From positions 123,564,001 through 123,628,000 of the forward strand of contig CM075350.1 in NCBI GenBank assembly GCA_037693485.1: a DNA stretch of 64,000 nt, read 5' to 3'. Below, in pieces: positions 1-10,039 of this stretch (within the stretch, counting starts at the first letter, position 1; each line of letters opens with the position of its first letter). Source of the DNA: Kitagawia praeruptora (Eukaryota; Streptophyta; Magnoliopsida; Apiales; Apiaceae). Position numbers and translations under genes: made by a program. The notes below the pieces were generated by a model. That model saw only the letters and a program-made list of their open reading frames with translations. It was not told where the DNA came from and ran no database searches.

Positions 1-217
1 TAGAAACTCCATCAAATTTCAAATCCTCAAGAAGGGGAACCATCCTCGGATGTAAAGAAGGGAGGCTGAAATTGTTAGGATTGCGAACTCGGGATTTCAT
101 ATTGTCACCACCACCAGCCTCCCACACAGCCTCTGACCTATGAGTACCCTGTAAATGCAAGACAGAAGGATCCCGAGGGCGAGGGTCCATAGACAATTTA
201 TCATTATGTTGCGCCAT
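1..217 (-). CDS. Plant mobile domain (MAIN/PMD-like) protein, first coding exon, partial
   Basis: Reading leftward from the ATG at 217, the frame stays open for 72 codons to the window edge. The start is preceded by a good splice acceptor (TTTTCAG, coding exon from 220), so a 5'-UTR intron is likely. A matching donor (AG|GTATG) lies at 1346/1345, giving a non-coding first exon somewhere right of 1346. The N-terminus contains DPRPRDPSVLHLQ followed by HRSEAVW, then a stretch ending near LLEDLKFDGVS. This pattern resembles the N-terminus of plant-mobile-domain proteins (MAIN/MAIL and 'serine/threonine phosphatase 7 long form' types), in which a DP-P-DPS-L-Q motif precedes H-S-AVW. The domain itself lies outside the window, so identification rests on a short N-terminal motif. 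It could be a host MAIN-like gene or a transposon-borne relative. Confidence 0.45.
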   Translation of the reverse strand, partial: MAQHNDKLSMDPRPRDPSVLHLQGTHRSEAVWEAGGGDNMKSRVRNPNNFSLPSLHPRMVPLLEDLKFDGVS

Positions 218-220
218 AAT

Positions 221-1346
221 CTGAAAATGAAAAAAAAAACACACATTAGTATACGAATAAAAAAATGACACATTATTATTTTGTTGAAGTGTAAGTAGTA
301 AAGTTGTTGTTCCAAGTTCAGTAACGCTATTACAGCTTATAATTCTCTCACTTTTTGTACACATGCTGACCATATAAGACCACAAAAAACAGGATATAAG
401 ACCAAAGGTGCCCCCCTCCAAAATGCATACTTAAAACCATTAACTTAACAGGATAAACTAAATTACTAAGATCCTATAGCAACTTGCTCAAGAAACTGAA
501 AAAACGAAAAAATTAACAATATAGCAGGGTAAACCTTGTTATGCCAGCTATACAATTATAATAGTAGTTACAAGTCAAGACAATTGGATGTGAACACACA
601 AACTAAGCCGCTAAAAATTCACAGACTAAATAGTTTCTGCCAAGTTGTAGTATGTTGAACATTTTCATCTCTTGGTCATATCCCACTTGGTATCATTTTG
701 TTACCAAAATAGCCTTATTTTTCTACTAGTTTAGGCTAGATTTGAAGGACTAAAAAGACTCTAGAGTGAAGACAAATTTCTACTTTTTTGTATTCAACAC
801 GTTAGGGTCAGGACATTCAGTAACTTGCACGTTGCATTTCGACATTTTGTCAAACAAACACTTTTTATGTATATATAACTTGGTGCCAATCTCATATGTC
901 AAACATAATTGTCAAAAGGGTTATCCTTTTAGATTTTACAGTCTCTATGGCATGTAAATGTGATATTGGCATCCAATATAATTACTCATTTCAGCTTAAT
1001 ACCTAACACATTACAACTTGCAAGTAGACTTATAGTACTAATAGAGTATGTGCAAGTCTCAGCCCTGGAGCCTTTCTTTGCTTCAAATGTAATTAACGAC
1101 AATAAACAGAATCCATAAAGGTGAGATTATTATACAATCCTTACTGTGAAATACAATCTTAGACAATCCAGATTGAGCAAATAACAAAGGAATCATTGTC
1201 TGTGTACCGTATTAGACCCTGTTACGGTTATCCTTGTTTCGTATTAAGTGTATCACGGTGTCCCATCCAATAAAAAGGAATCATTGGTACAATAACACAT
1301 CTAAAACCCCTAATTAACAAACAAAATATAGAGATTAACGCATACC
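221..1346 (-). other. Probable 5'-UTR intron and leader of the PMD-like gene
   Basis: The stretch from the acceptor at 221-222 to a donor at 1344-1345 has no convincing coding frame and is AT-rich, as expected of a plant 5'-UTR intron. The GC-richer DNA at about 1347-1560 could be the first non-coding exon and core promoter. The model depends only on splice-site appearance. Confidence 0.35.
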
Positions 1347-1559
1347 TCTGAGATTTAGTTGCAGCGATGGTGATTTTCTTGTTAGGTTTGCCTGGAACCG
1401 TCGCTGAAATCTAATTGGGCATATGTATCTGTAAAATCTAATTGGGTGTATTTGTGAAACCTAATTGAGTTACGGTTATGGGTGTAATTTAACTGGATGA
1501 AGATACGGAACACTGTGTTCCGTGTTACATGAAGATACGGAAGACGAACCCCCGTGTTT

Positions 1560-2907
1560 AGTCAGTAAAAAGGGCCACACTTCCCACTTTTCAGTATTTT
1601 GGGCAACTTTGTTTCAAAAATGATTATTTTGGTCATTTTCTCTCTTAAAAATTAATAATTCATTAAAAATTGTAATACTCAATAAATATAGAAGATATGA
1701 GTTGAAATATATCCCTCTAAATTGTTGGTTAGTTACTAGGAATTATAATATCATATAAATAAAATTATTTGTAGTTTTTTTAAAAGAAAAGATTTAAGTT
1801 TGGAAAATAGAAATTAAAGCTAACATATTTTAAAAGTAATTAATTTTTTTTAAATTAAAGATAAAATAATGGTTAGTTACTAAAAATTATAAAATTATAT
1901 TTAAGAAAAAAGTAGAGAAAAAAATGGGATTTTAATGTTTTGGTCGTTATTTTTAGGGCTTTTTTGAGAAATAAATTGCTAAAAGTAATTTTTTACAATT
2001 TTACTTTTATTAAGAAAAACTATTTGTAAATTTATCATTTTAATTACAATTATACCAACTATTTTTTTAAATTGCAAAAATACGGGAATTGTGGGAGTAG
2101 CTTTGTGATTCACTTTTCACGTGTTTACCATTTTTCTGTGTTGATTCGTTGTTACACGCGCTCTTCTCGAGCTCCAAATAGTCGGGGAAGTTACGTTTTT
2201 TTTATATAAAATGTTAATTAAATTTATTTTTAATTCAAGTAAAATTATGGCTAAAATATAGGATTGAACCAAACAACCAAACTACCAATTATCCCCTAGT
2301 TTGCTTATTATATATTAGTATAGATAACGGAATTCATTAACCACATACATAAATGCTTTTTGGGTTAATGTTTAATATATATTAAACTATTTATTTAAAA
2401 TAAAATTACTTATATCATAACTTGTGCACATTATTTTTTTATAATTATTTATAGACCTACCCATCTAAATAAATTTTACAGAATTTTTTTATATTTTTGA
2501 AATGGAGAAAATAATTATTAATTTGAGAGAAATTGTTTTGTTCATAATCTCATATATGAATGCATAGATAAAATAATTATTCTTTGAGATCAACTATTTT
2601 GTTAACAATATCACATATGAAGTGCTCGTGGTTAATTTTGTTGTGAAATTTAATAAAAATGCACTAAATTAAAATTGTTTGGTCAAATTAGAATCAATTA
2701 AACTATAGGCATACTAAAAATATGATTTTTAAGAAAATTTATAAAAAAAATATACAAGTGCGATTTGGATTACATATCGATTATTGGTTTATGATTACAT
2801 ATAATATATAGTTTATTTATAAGACGGTATGATAAATTCTATACAAAATATAGCAAATTAATTAGCGAAATAAGAAATATATGAAGTTTTGAAAGTAAAT
2901 TTGAAAC

Positions 2908-2961
<54 letters not shown>

Positions 2962-3293
2962 TTTGTACTCATGCCGGTCAGTTATCGATTAAATAACTAA
3001 ATAAAATAACTAAGTATATATGACATATACTTGCCTATTGGTAGTCGAGGAAGAATTTGCTTTGGCATCAGAAGCTATAATGGTATCCTCTCACATTTTT
3101 TGTGATTGTGCATTCCTCGTATACGTGCTTCAAATTTGTATCATATATTTTTAATGTATAAAAATATCACCAAATCGTTTAAATAATACATATCTTCGCA
3201 ATGTTCAACAATACTAAAAATGACCCATACCTCACACGCTAGTAAATTAATAATACATCAAACTGTACTTTCTCTCCCCCTGATAGTATAGTA
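1560..3293. other. AT-rich intergenic DNA, no gene seen
   Basis: No frame with recognisable protein similarity and no paired repeats were found here, apart from a perfect (TA)n microsatellite at about 2911-2957. Confidence 0.6.
2911..2957. repeat. (TA)n microsatellite
   Basis: An uninterrupted TA run of about 47 bases lies in intergenic DNA. Confidence 0.95.
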
Positions 3294-3712
3294 CTCCCTC
3301 CGTCTCAATAAACATTTCCCGTTTGACTAAAAACACGGGTTTTAAGAAAAAGTGGGTATTGAATATTATTTGTAAGAAGTTGTGGATATTGAATATTGTT
3401 TTTAAGGAGTAGTGGGTATTGAATATTGTTTTTTTTGGGTAGTGGGTATTGAATATTATTTTTAAGGAGTAGTGGGTGGAATAGTAGGTATTGAATATTG
3501 TTTTTTTGGAATAGTGGGTGGAATAGTGGGTGTTGAATATTATTTGTAATGATTAGTGGGTGGAGTAGTGGGTATTGAATATTATTTTTAAGGAGTAGTG
3601 GGTGGAGTAGTGGGTATTGAATATTATTTTTTATGGCTTAAAATAGAAAGGAGAAGAGTATTTTGATAGTCCCGATTTAGTAAACAGGAAACGTTTTAAG
3701 AGACTGAGGGAG
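3294..3712. mobile_element. Stowaway-type MITE with internal minisatellite
   Basis: The left end reads CTCCCTCCGTCTC after a TA dinucleotide. The right end reads GACTGAGGGAG followed by TA, so the termini are inverted repeats with a TA target duplication, the Stowaway (Tc1/mariner) signature. At about 419 bp it is longer than most Stowaways. The excess is explained by roughly eight imperfect head-to-tail units, each containing GGGTATTGAATATT and a T-rich spacer, between about 3350 and 3640. It has no coding capacity. Confidence 0.85.
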
Positions 3713-4539
3713 TAGTTCAATTCCAAGTCTAAGTGTATTAATGAAAAATATGTCAAAAGCAACCATCTTAATTCTTATACTATTAGTTTTTTTTTCTTGA
3801 AGGGACAACAGTAACCACTTTTGAAGGTGGTGGACAGTTTTTGACTTAAACGCTTTGGATACTTAATAAAATAAGAGGCCCGTTTGGGAAATCTTATTTT
3901 TCAGAAATAAGTTACTTATTCTGGAAAAAAGTTAGAAAATATGTACTTTTTTCTGAAATAAATAACTTATTTTTGCAAGATAACGAATATTAAACTCCGA
4001 ATACACAATTTTCTGTAAAAAAAATTATGTAAATAAGAAATTTTTTCCGAAATAAATAACTTATAAATCGATCTTGAAATTTGCCAAACACCCACTAAGA
4101 TATTCATCTCAATTGATAAAGTTGACCACGTTTCTCTAACATTGTTATTTTTATCAGGCCGATGACATCAGGACATGCGTGAGATTACATTGGTTTTAGT
4201 ATAAATATTAGATGACAATATTGTAATAATAAAATTTATCTTTCTGAATTTACAAAAATGATCCTAACTTGTAATTTATTTTGTGCTGATATCATGTTCT
4301 TACCTGAGCGTTATCTCAGGACCATGAACTCAATTATCTTCTAGTATGTGTCAAAGGGTATACTTTTACAATCACTTTTTTATGAGTTAACAAATTTAAT
4401 TAGTTGAGATTTTTGTGCATGGAGCGAATCATTATTATTAATAAAAAAAAATCAATCAAAAAGTGCTAACTAAGTTCTTATTGTGAACTCTTGGATACAC
4501 ATTAGATAAATCCATTATATTATAGCACACTTGTCATGT
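3713..4539. other. Intergenic DNA with possible degraded hAT-like MITE
   Basis: GGCCCGTTTGG near 3877 faces CCAAACACCC near 4083 as a weak inverted pair, with repeated AAATAAGTTACTTATT-like motifs between them. No clean 8-bp duplication was seen. The rest is featureless. Confidence 0.25.
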
Positions 4540-4685
4540 CGTGTACTTCCGTTTCGTGTACTTTCATGTTTCGTGTACTTGAAGGTGAAATCCGTATCCA
4601 CCCGAAATGAATTCGTGTACTTGAATGTGAAACCCGTATCCGCACGAAATGAATTCGTGTACTTTTGTATCATGTTTCGTGTATA
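4535..4685. repeat. Imperfect tandem repeat, TTCGTGTACTT units
   Basis: The motif TTCGTGTACTT recurs about five times. Two copies of a roughly 50-base unit (GTGAAA-CCGTATCC-C-CGAAATGAATTCGTGTACTT) sit side by side at about 4583-4663. A further copy of the motif lies at about 4900-4915. The element type is unknown. Confidence 0.6.
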
Positions 4686-5147
4686 TATTATATAAAATTA
4701 AAAATAAAATTTGATTAAAATTTATTAGTAAATATTATATTCATATGAAATATACATAAAATATTTTACATTTTCATATATAAATTAAAATCCAACTCTA
4801 TAAAAACTAGTAAATATGTGTATATTTTTGTGCAAAATATATGTTTTTATAAAAATAATATTAATATATACGTAAAATCTATAACTAATAAATTATAATT
4901 TCGTGTACTTTCGTGTATCCAAAATGAAAACCCATATCCGATACTAAATCTTTCGGGTAATTTTTCGATTGGCTTAAATTTCTTAGATCTCAAATCTACG
5001 GAGCTCCGGATTTCTCGTTCTTCACAGGGATTTTGTTCTTGAAAGTGGTCCGAGTTATCTTGTTCTTGCGGTTTGTTCCCCAGATCTAGGATCGTCTAGG
5101 CTTTATTTAGTATTTAATTTTCGAAGTTGTAAGTTTGGTTTTGTTAT

Positions 5148-5240
5148 TTTCTCTCCGTTTGGATTTTCTCACCGTTTGTGTGAGTTTTGTTGTTCTCACC
5201 GTTTGTGTGAGTTTTGTTTTTCTCACCGTTTGTGTGAGTA
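5148..5240 (+). repeat. Triplicated TCTCACCGTTTGTGTGAGT unit in LINE leader
   Basis: Three perfect copies of TCTCACCGTTTGTGTGAGT spaced by T/G-rich linkers are preceded by one partial copy (TCTCTCCGTTTGGA). Each unit holds the short palindrome CTCAC-GTGAG. Confidence 0.85.
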
Positions 5241-5464
5241 TGGTGATTGATTTAGTGATGAAAGTTGTTAGGGATTTGCATTTTCGGTCGATAGCTCAAA
5301 CTGGTTTCGGCAGTGGTGAAGTATGTGTAAATATCATCTTCAACAAATCACGTGACTCCAAGAAGAATGGATTAATCCGTGATTGTTTCTGTGTTTTGTT
5401 TGTTCGACGCGACTGTTTATGTAGATGCCGTACGGCTTTTTGTTATTGAATTATCTCATTTACT

Positions 5465-5465
<1 letters not shown>

Positions 5466-5505
<40 letters not shown>
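5466..5505. repeat. Poly(A) tract
   Basis: About 40 consecutive A residues lie inside the LINE leader. This may mark an older insertion junction or an internal promoter-proximal A tract. Confidence 0.9.
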
Positions 5506-5507
<2 letters not shown>

Positions 5508-5727
5508 CTGTCAGATCTATTTTTATTTCTGTCTCTATTTCTTGTAAGGATTCCTTTCTCAGCTAGCATAATCAATTACAACTCTTTCCTGCACTAATCA
5601 ATCTAATCCTTGTCCTGATCTTTTCTCGACCTGGGCTAGGATCATTTTGTAGATTTTATACATTGGTCCTCCTCACCTTTCCCTTTGCTAATTCATACTC
5701 CTCTCCGTTTCTTCTTTTTTGCTATAC

Positions 5728-5810
<83 letters not shown>
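5728..5810. repeat. (TTA)n microsatellite
   Basis: About 27 perfect TTA/ATT units lie immediately upstream of the LINE coding frame. Confidence 0.95.
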
Positions 5811-5811
<1 letters not shown>

Positions 5812-5942
5812 TAGTATTCTTGTCTTTCGTAGAAATTGGGAGCTTATTTTATTTTATTTTCATTTTTATTTTTATTTCATTTTTATTTTTGTTGCTATTA
5901 TAATTTTTATTTTTGCATATTATTTTATTTTAATTCCTATTT

Positions 5943-8842
5943 TTGACGATGTCGCGTAGTTTACGTGTTGGTAGTTTGAATGTAGGTACCCTAACTGGCA
6001 AATTTTTGGAGCTAGTGGACGTGCTGAAGAAGCGGAGAGTGGATGTGGCGTGTATTCAAGAGACTAGGTGGAAGGGGGCTCACTCCAGAGAAGCGAACGG
6101 GTATAAGTTGTGGTACTCAGGTCTTGCCAATTCCAGGAACGGAGTGGGTATTCTGTTGGCGAAGGATCTAAAAGACAACGTCGTGGAAGTGAAGAGAAGC
6201 AGCGACAGGATCATGTCCGTTAGGGTCGTGGTTGGGGAGAAGGTGGTGAACGTGGTGTGTGCGTATGCCCCTCAAGCCGGTTTGGGCGATTCAGAGAAGG
6301 AGGCTTTCTGGGTCTGTTTAGATGAGTTGGTCGGAAGTATTCCTGACGACCAATTTGTAGTGATGGGTGGCGATTTCAATGGTCACATTGGTGAGAGGGC
6401 AGATGGCTATCCCAGCGCTCATAGGGGTTTTGGCTTCGGGGCCAGGAATGTCGGTGGGTCCGCGTTGTTGGAGTTTGCTACTGCCCAGGAGTTGGTAATT
6501 GTGAATTCTGTTTTTCAGAAGAGGGCTGAGCACCTCATCACCTTTAGTAGTGGGGGGCACAACACTCAAATCGATTACCTACTTTTGCGCAGTCGGGATG
6601 CTAGGGCGTGCGTGGATTGCAAGGTGTTCCGGAGTGAGGCGTGTGCATCTCAGCACAGGCTGCTGGCCATGGATCTAGTCATGGGGGGTCAAGTTGTCCG
6701 CAGGTCGAGAGAGTTCAGACCTAGAATTCTTTGGAAGGACTTGAAGGGCGAGAAGGCGGCCGAATTCAGGGAGTCTCTGGCCAACGAAGGTTGTTTTGCG
6801 CGTGGTGGAGATGCCAACAGTAGGTGGACCAACGTGGCGAAGGCTATTCGGTGTGTGGGGGTTTCCTCAGGAAGGTTCAGTGGTCATAAGGAGTCGTGGT
6901 GGTGGAACGAGGAGGTTCAAAAGAAAGTTAAGGCTAAACTTGCGCTCTTTAAAGAGCTTTTGTTCATGTGTGCAGGGGCGGAAAGGAGTCTGAAGATGGA
7001 AGCGTACAAGGTGGCGAGACGTGAGGCAAAAAAGGCCGTGGCGAAAGCCAAAGAAGAAGCCTATGAGGGGATGTACAAGCGCCTAGATACCAAGGAAGGA
7101 GCGAATGATATCTTTAAACTAGCTAAAGCTAGGGAGAGAGGGCGGCGCGACCTGGGTTCTGTTAAGTTTGTTAAGGATGATTCAGGCCAGGTGTTATTGA
7201 ATGAAGAGGCTATCAAGGAGAGGTGGTGTTCGTATTTCCATAATCTTTTCAATGAGGCTAGGAGGAGTGGTACTGGTGTGGAGCAAGTGGTCCCTCCTAC
7301 GTCGGTGCTTTCTATTGGTTCCTGTGAGCGTATCAGCAAGGAGGAAGTCAAGGGTGCCCTTCTTAAGATGGCCAGAGGGAAGGCGGTTGGCCCGGATCAG
7401 ATCCCAATCGAGGCGTGGCTTTGTCTAGGTGAGGTTGGCGTTCAATGGCTAGCAGATTTGTTCAATGATCTCCTCTTGGGTGCTAAGATGCCAACTGAAT
7501 GGAGACGTAGTATCGTGGTCCCTTTTTTCAAGAACAAAGGCGATGCCCAGAGTTGTAGTAACTACCGGGGTATTAAATTACTTAGTCATACTATGAAACT
7601 TTGGGAGAGAGTGGTTGAATGTCGGATTAGAAGAGAAGTTGAAATCTCAGAGAATCAATTTGGTTTTATGCCGGGGAGATCGACGACCGAGGCCATCATA
7701 TGGAGAAGTTCAGGGAGCGTCGCAAAGACCTTCATATGGTGTTCATTGATCTTGAGAAGGCCTATGATAGCATCCCCCGTGAAGCTATTTGGAAGAGCCT
7801 TGAAGAGAGGAGAGTGACGCCGTCGTACGTTAGGGCGATTCAAGACATGTACTCCCAAGCTAGTTCTTGCGTCCGGACCCCAGTGGGTGACTCCCGTTTT
7901 TTCCCTGTTGAGATAGGGCTACATCAAGGGTCGGCCCTAAGTCCTCTTCTTTTCGCCCTTATCCTTGATGTCATGTCGCGAGAGATCCAAGCCGTCCCTT
8001 GGTGCATGCTCTTCGCTGATGATATCGTGTTAGTGGCGGAGTCGAGGGGGGAGGTAAACGAGAAGCTGGAACTATGGAGATCTACTTTGGAGTCCCAAGG
8101 CCTACGTATGAGCCGATCTAAAACCGAGTATCTATGGTGTAACTTCAGTGGTGAGGAGATCGAGGGAGGAGTGGAGGTTAAGATTCAAGATCAGATCGTA
8201 CCTAGTACGGATAAGTTCAAGTATCTAGGTTCGATCATCCAGAAGGAAGGTGAGGTTGAAGACGATGTCAAACATCGTATCAAGGCTGGGTGGTTAAGGT
8301 GGAGGGCAGCGTCAGGGGTGATGTGTGACAAGAAGGTCCCTTTAAAGTTGAAAGGGAAATTCTATAGAGCGGCAATCCGGCCTGCGATGCTTTACGGTTC
8401 TGAGTGTTGGGCGGCGAAGAAGACCCTCGAAAGAAAGCTGGAAGCTGCTGAAATGAGGATGTTGCGGTGGTCGTGTGGGCACACGATGTTAGATAGAATC
8501 CCGAATGGGGTGTTTAGGAGCGAGCTTGAAGTGGCGCCTCTTTCTGCGAAAGTCAGGGAAGGGAGGTTGAGATGGTTCGGCCACGTCCGTAGGAGGTTGG
8601 CTCAAGCCCCAGTGAGGAGGGTCGAGAGTCTTTCGGTGGTTGGGGTGAGGAGGAGAGGCAGGCCGAGAAGGTCGTGGGAAGAGCAGCTTATGATGGATCT
8701 GAAGGCCTTGAACTTGGATGAGACCATGACAGCTGACAGGTGCTCTTGGAGGCGTCATATCAGAGTGGTGGATTCTCTTTTAGGGAGCGGCTCGGTTATG
8801 GAGAGTCTCAGAGTTGGGTTGTCTCGGTTAGCTTTATCTTAG
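5943..8842 (+). pseudogene. LINE endonuclease-reverse transcriptase, one frame break
   Basis: The first 585 or so codons (frame from 5943) carry an exonuclease-endonuclease-phosphatase domain at about residues 5-245. It starts LRVGSLNVGTLTGK, with QETRW, GGDFNGH and ASQHRLL as the catalytic-type motifs. A linker and the start of a reverse transcriptase follow (GKAVGPDQIPIEAW, SNYRGIKLLS, NQFGFMPGRSTTEA). At about 7698 the reading frame shifts. The rest continues in the other frame (ATG-like codon at 7700): FIDLEKAYDSIPRE, GLHQGSALSPLLF, the catalytic FADD box, then the C-terminal GRPRRSWEEQL segment to the stop at 8842. Several residues normally between the two blocks appear deleted at the break. 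Annotated plant relatives are often mislabelled 'craniofacial development protein 2-like'. The element could not be mobile without help. Confidence 0.9.
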
Positions 8843-9287
8843 AAGTTCAGCTTTGTTTTGGCATTTTACGTTTTTATTGTCTTCTGTTTGCCGGTTTTGC
8901 AGTTGTAGGGAGATTGGACCGGTCTTTTCTCTATGTGAGGTTTACTGGGTATGTGTGACTCGGTTCGTTCGGTCTGTTGTCGTTTGCTTGTGGTTTATAA
9001 TGCAGGGGGACCGTCCGGAGCTACTCTCGCAAGCTGGTAGAGCGGAGCGCAACAGGAGCTTAGTAACATTTTTCCAATCAGGTGGGTAGGTCCCATGTGG
9101 AGAACGCCATGGGCTCAGGTATTGCTTTGAACATTTTCGTATCATTTAGATTCCTGTGTATATAGCACCCACAGTATCTGTCGCGCACGTAGCCGAGGGT
9201 CTTCACGGAAACAGACTCCCTGCCTTAAAAAGCGGGGGCATGGTCTGCGTACAACTTACCCTCCCCAGACCCTGCTCTGAGCGGGAT

Positions 9288-9379
9288 ATACTGGGTATGT
9301 TTGGTTTGGTTTAGTCTTCACAAACAAAAAAAGATACTGGGTATGTTTGGTTTGGTTTAGTCTTCACAAACAAAAAAAG
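9288..9379 (+). repeat. Perfect 46-bp tandem duplication at the LINE 3' end
   Basis: Positions 9288-9333 and 9334-9379 are identical 46-base units, each beginning ATACTGGGTATG and ending ACAAACAAAAAAAG. They form the very end of the LINE. Confidence 0.95.
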
Positions 9380-9418
9380 AAGCGTCTTTACAAGCTTCAA
9401 CTACAAACGAATAAAACT

Positions 9419-9423
9419 AAAAA
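9419..9423 (-). terminator. Pol III terminator of tRNA-Glu
   Basis: A T5 run on the transcribed strand lies 4 bases after the tRNA 3' end. Confidence 0.7.
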
Positions 9424-9426
9424 TGT

Positions 9427-9498
9427 TCCGTTGCCGGGACTTGAACCCGGGTCTCTCGGGTGAGAGCCGAGTATCCTAACCAACTAGACTACAACGGA
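9427..9498 (-). tRNA. tRNA-Glu (anticodon CTC)
   Basis: The 72-nt gene reads on the minus strand. The acceptor stem TCCGTTG pairs with CAACGGA. The anticodon stem CTCGG/CCGAG encloses a loop CTCTCAC with anticodon CTC. The T-arm GGGTTCAAGTCCC and the A-box-like TAGTCTAGTTGG are intact, and there is no intron. A CAA triplet lies just upstream of the 5' end. A run of five T (A at 9419-9423 on the plus strand) just past the 3' end serves as the pol III terminator. All stems are intact, so it is probably functional. Confidence 0.97.
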
Positions 9499-9549
9499 TT
9501 GTAATCAAACTGATCCTAAAATCATATACATACTAAACCCACAAAACAG

Positions 9550-10039
9550 GGTTTTAGCAAGAAGAGCCGAGAATGAACAAGACACAAACCAAGAAAATAC
9601 GAAGCCCCTTTGTTCCCATTTCTGAGTCTTGGCTATCCATTGAAGAGTACGCCTTACAGTTCTTCAATTTCACTACCCTTTTGCTCTCAGGTTTCTCTTT
9701 TGCCATTATATATACATACATGTGTGTTGTATCTATATTTATTGTGCAATTTGTACTTTCTTATTTGATAGAATAAATTATCAAGATAATAATCTGGGCT
9801 TCACTTAAATGTTTGGCTCATTCATATTTAACACTAGGATTGCAAGATTAATAAAATTTAAGTTACATTTTTAGATAATTTGGTGATAAGTACAAAGATT
9901 TAAGCTTTTGCTCATTAGTAATTAATTGGCATCTGCAATTGTTATTTTGTGTTAAAATTTCATTTTTTCTTTACCCTTTTCTTGTAATTTGTATCTACTA
10001 ATGGGTTTTTATATATTTATGCTGTTGTTGATGTAAAGC
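9550..10039 (+). other. Likely 5' UTR and leader intron of the CPP1-like gene
   Basis: A GC-richer stretch at about 9560-9690 ends in CTCTCAG|GTTTCT (donor at 9691). A possible acceptor, GTAAAG, lies at 10037-10038, two bases before the coding ATG. A short frame starting at 9573 has no similarity I recognise, so I treat the region as untranslated. If the frame at 9573 were used, the transit peptide would change. Confidence 0.4.

Larger units (their letters stand above)
4990..9380 (+). mobile_element. RTE-type non-LTR retrotransposon (LINE), damaged
   Basis: A 5' leader of about 950 bp precedes an apurinic endonuclease-reverse transcriptase frame (5943-8842). A 3' region of about 540 bp follows and ends in TACTGGGTATGTTTGG-rich sequence. 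Endonuclease first, a single large frame, no RNase H domain and a short simple-repeat tail rather than poly(A) all fit the plant RTE clade. The left boundary is approximate: the leader changes character near 4990 and no target duplication was found. The leader also contains a poly(A) run (about 5466-5505) and a long (TTA)n tract (about 5728-5810) just upstream of the coding frame. The element ends about 50 bp from a tRNA-Glu gene. Confidence 0.8.

Noticed and set aside
5663..5959. Long Ile/Tyr/Leu frames over the TTA tract
   Set aside because: These are translations of the trinucleotide repeat, with no gene evidence.
6318..6569. Minus-strand frames inside the LINE endonuclease region
   Set aside because: They are antisense shadows of the conserved endonuclease-RT frame.
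9573..9776. A 67-codon frame upstream of the CPP1-like gene as a separate small gene
   Set aside because: It crosses a good splice donor at 9691 and reads into intron-like DNA; more likely 5' UTR of the gene downstream.
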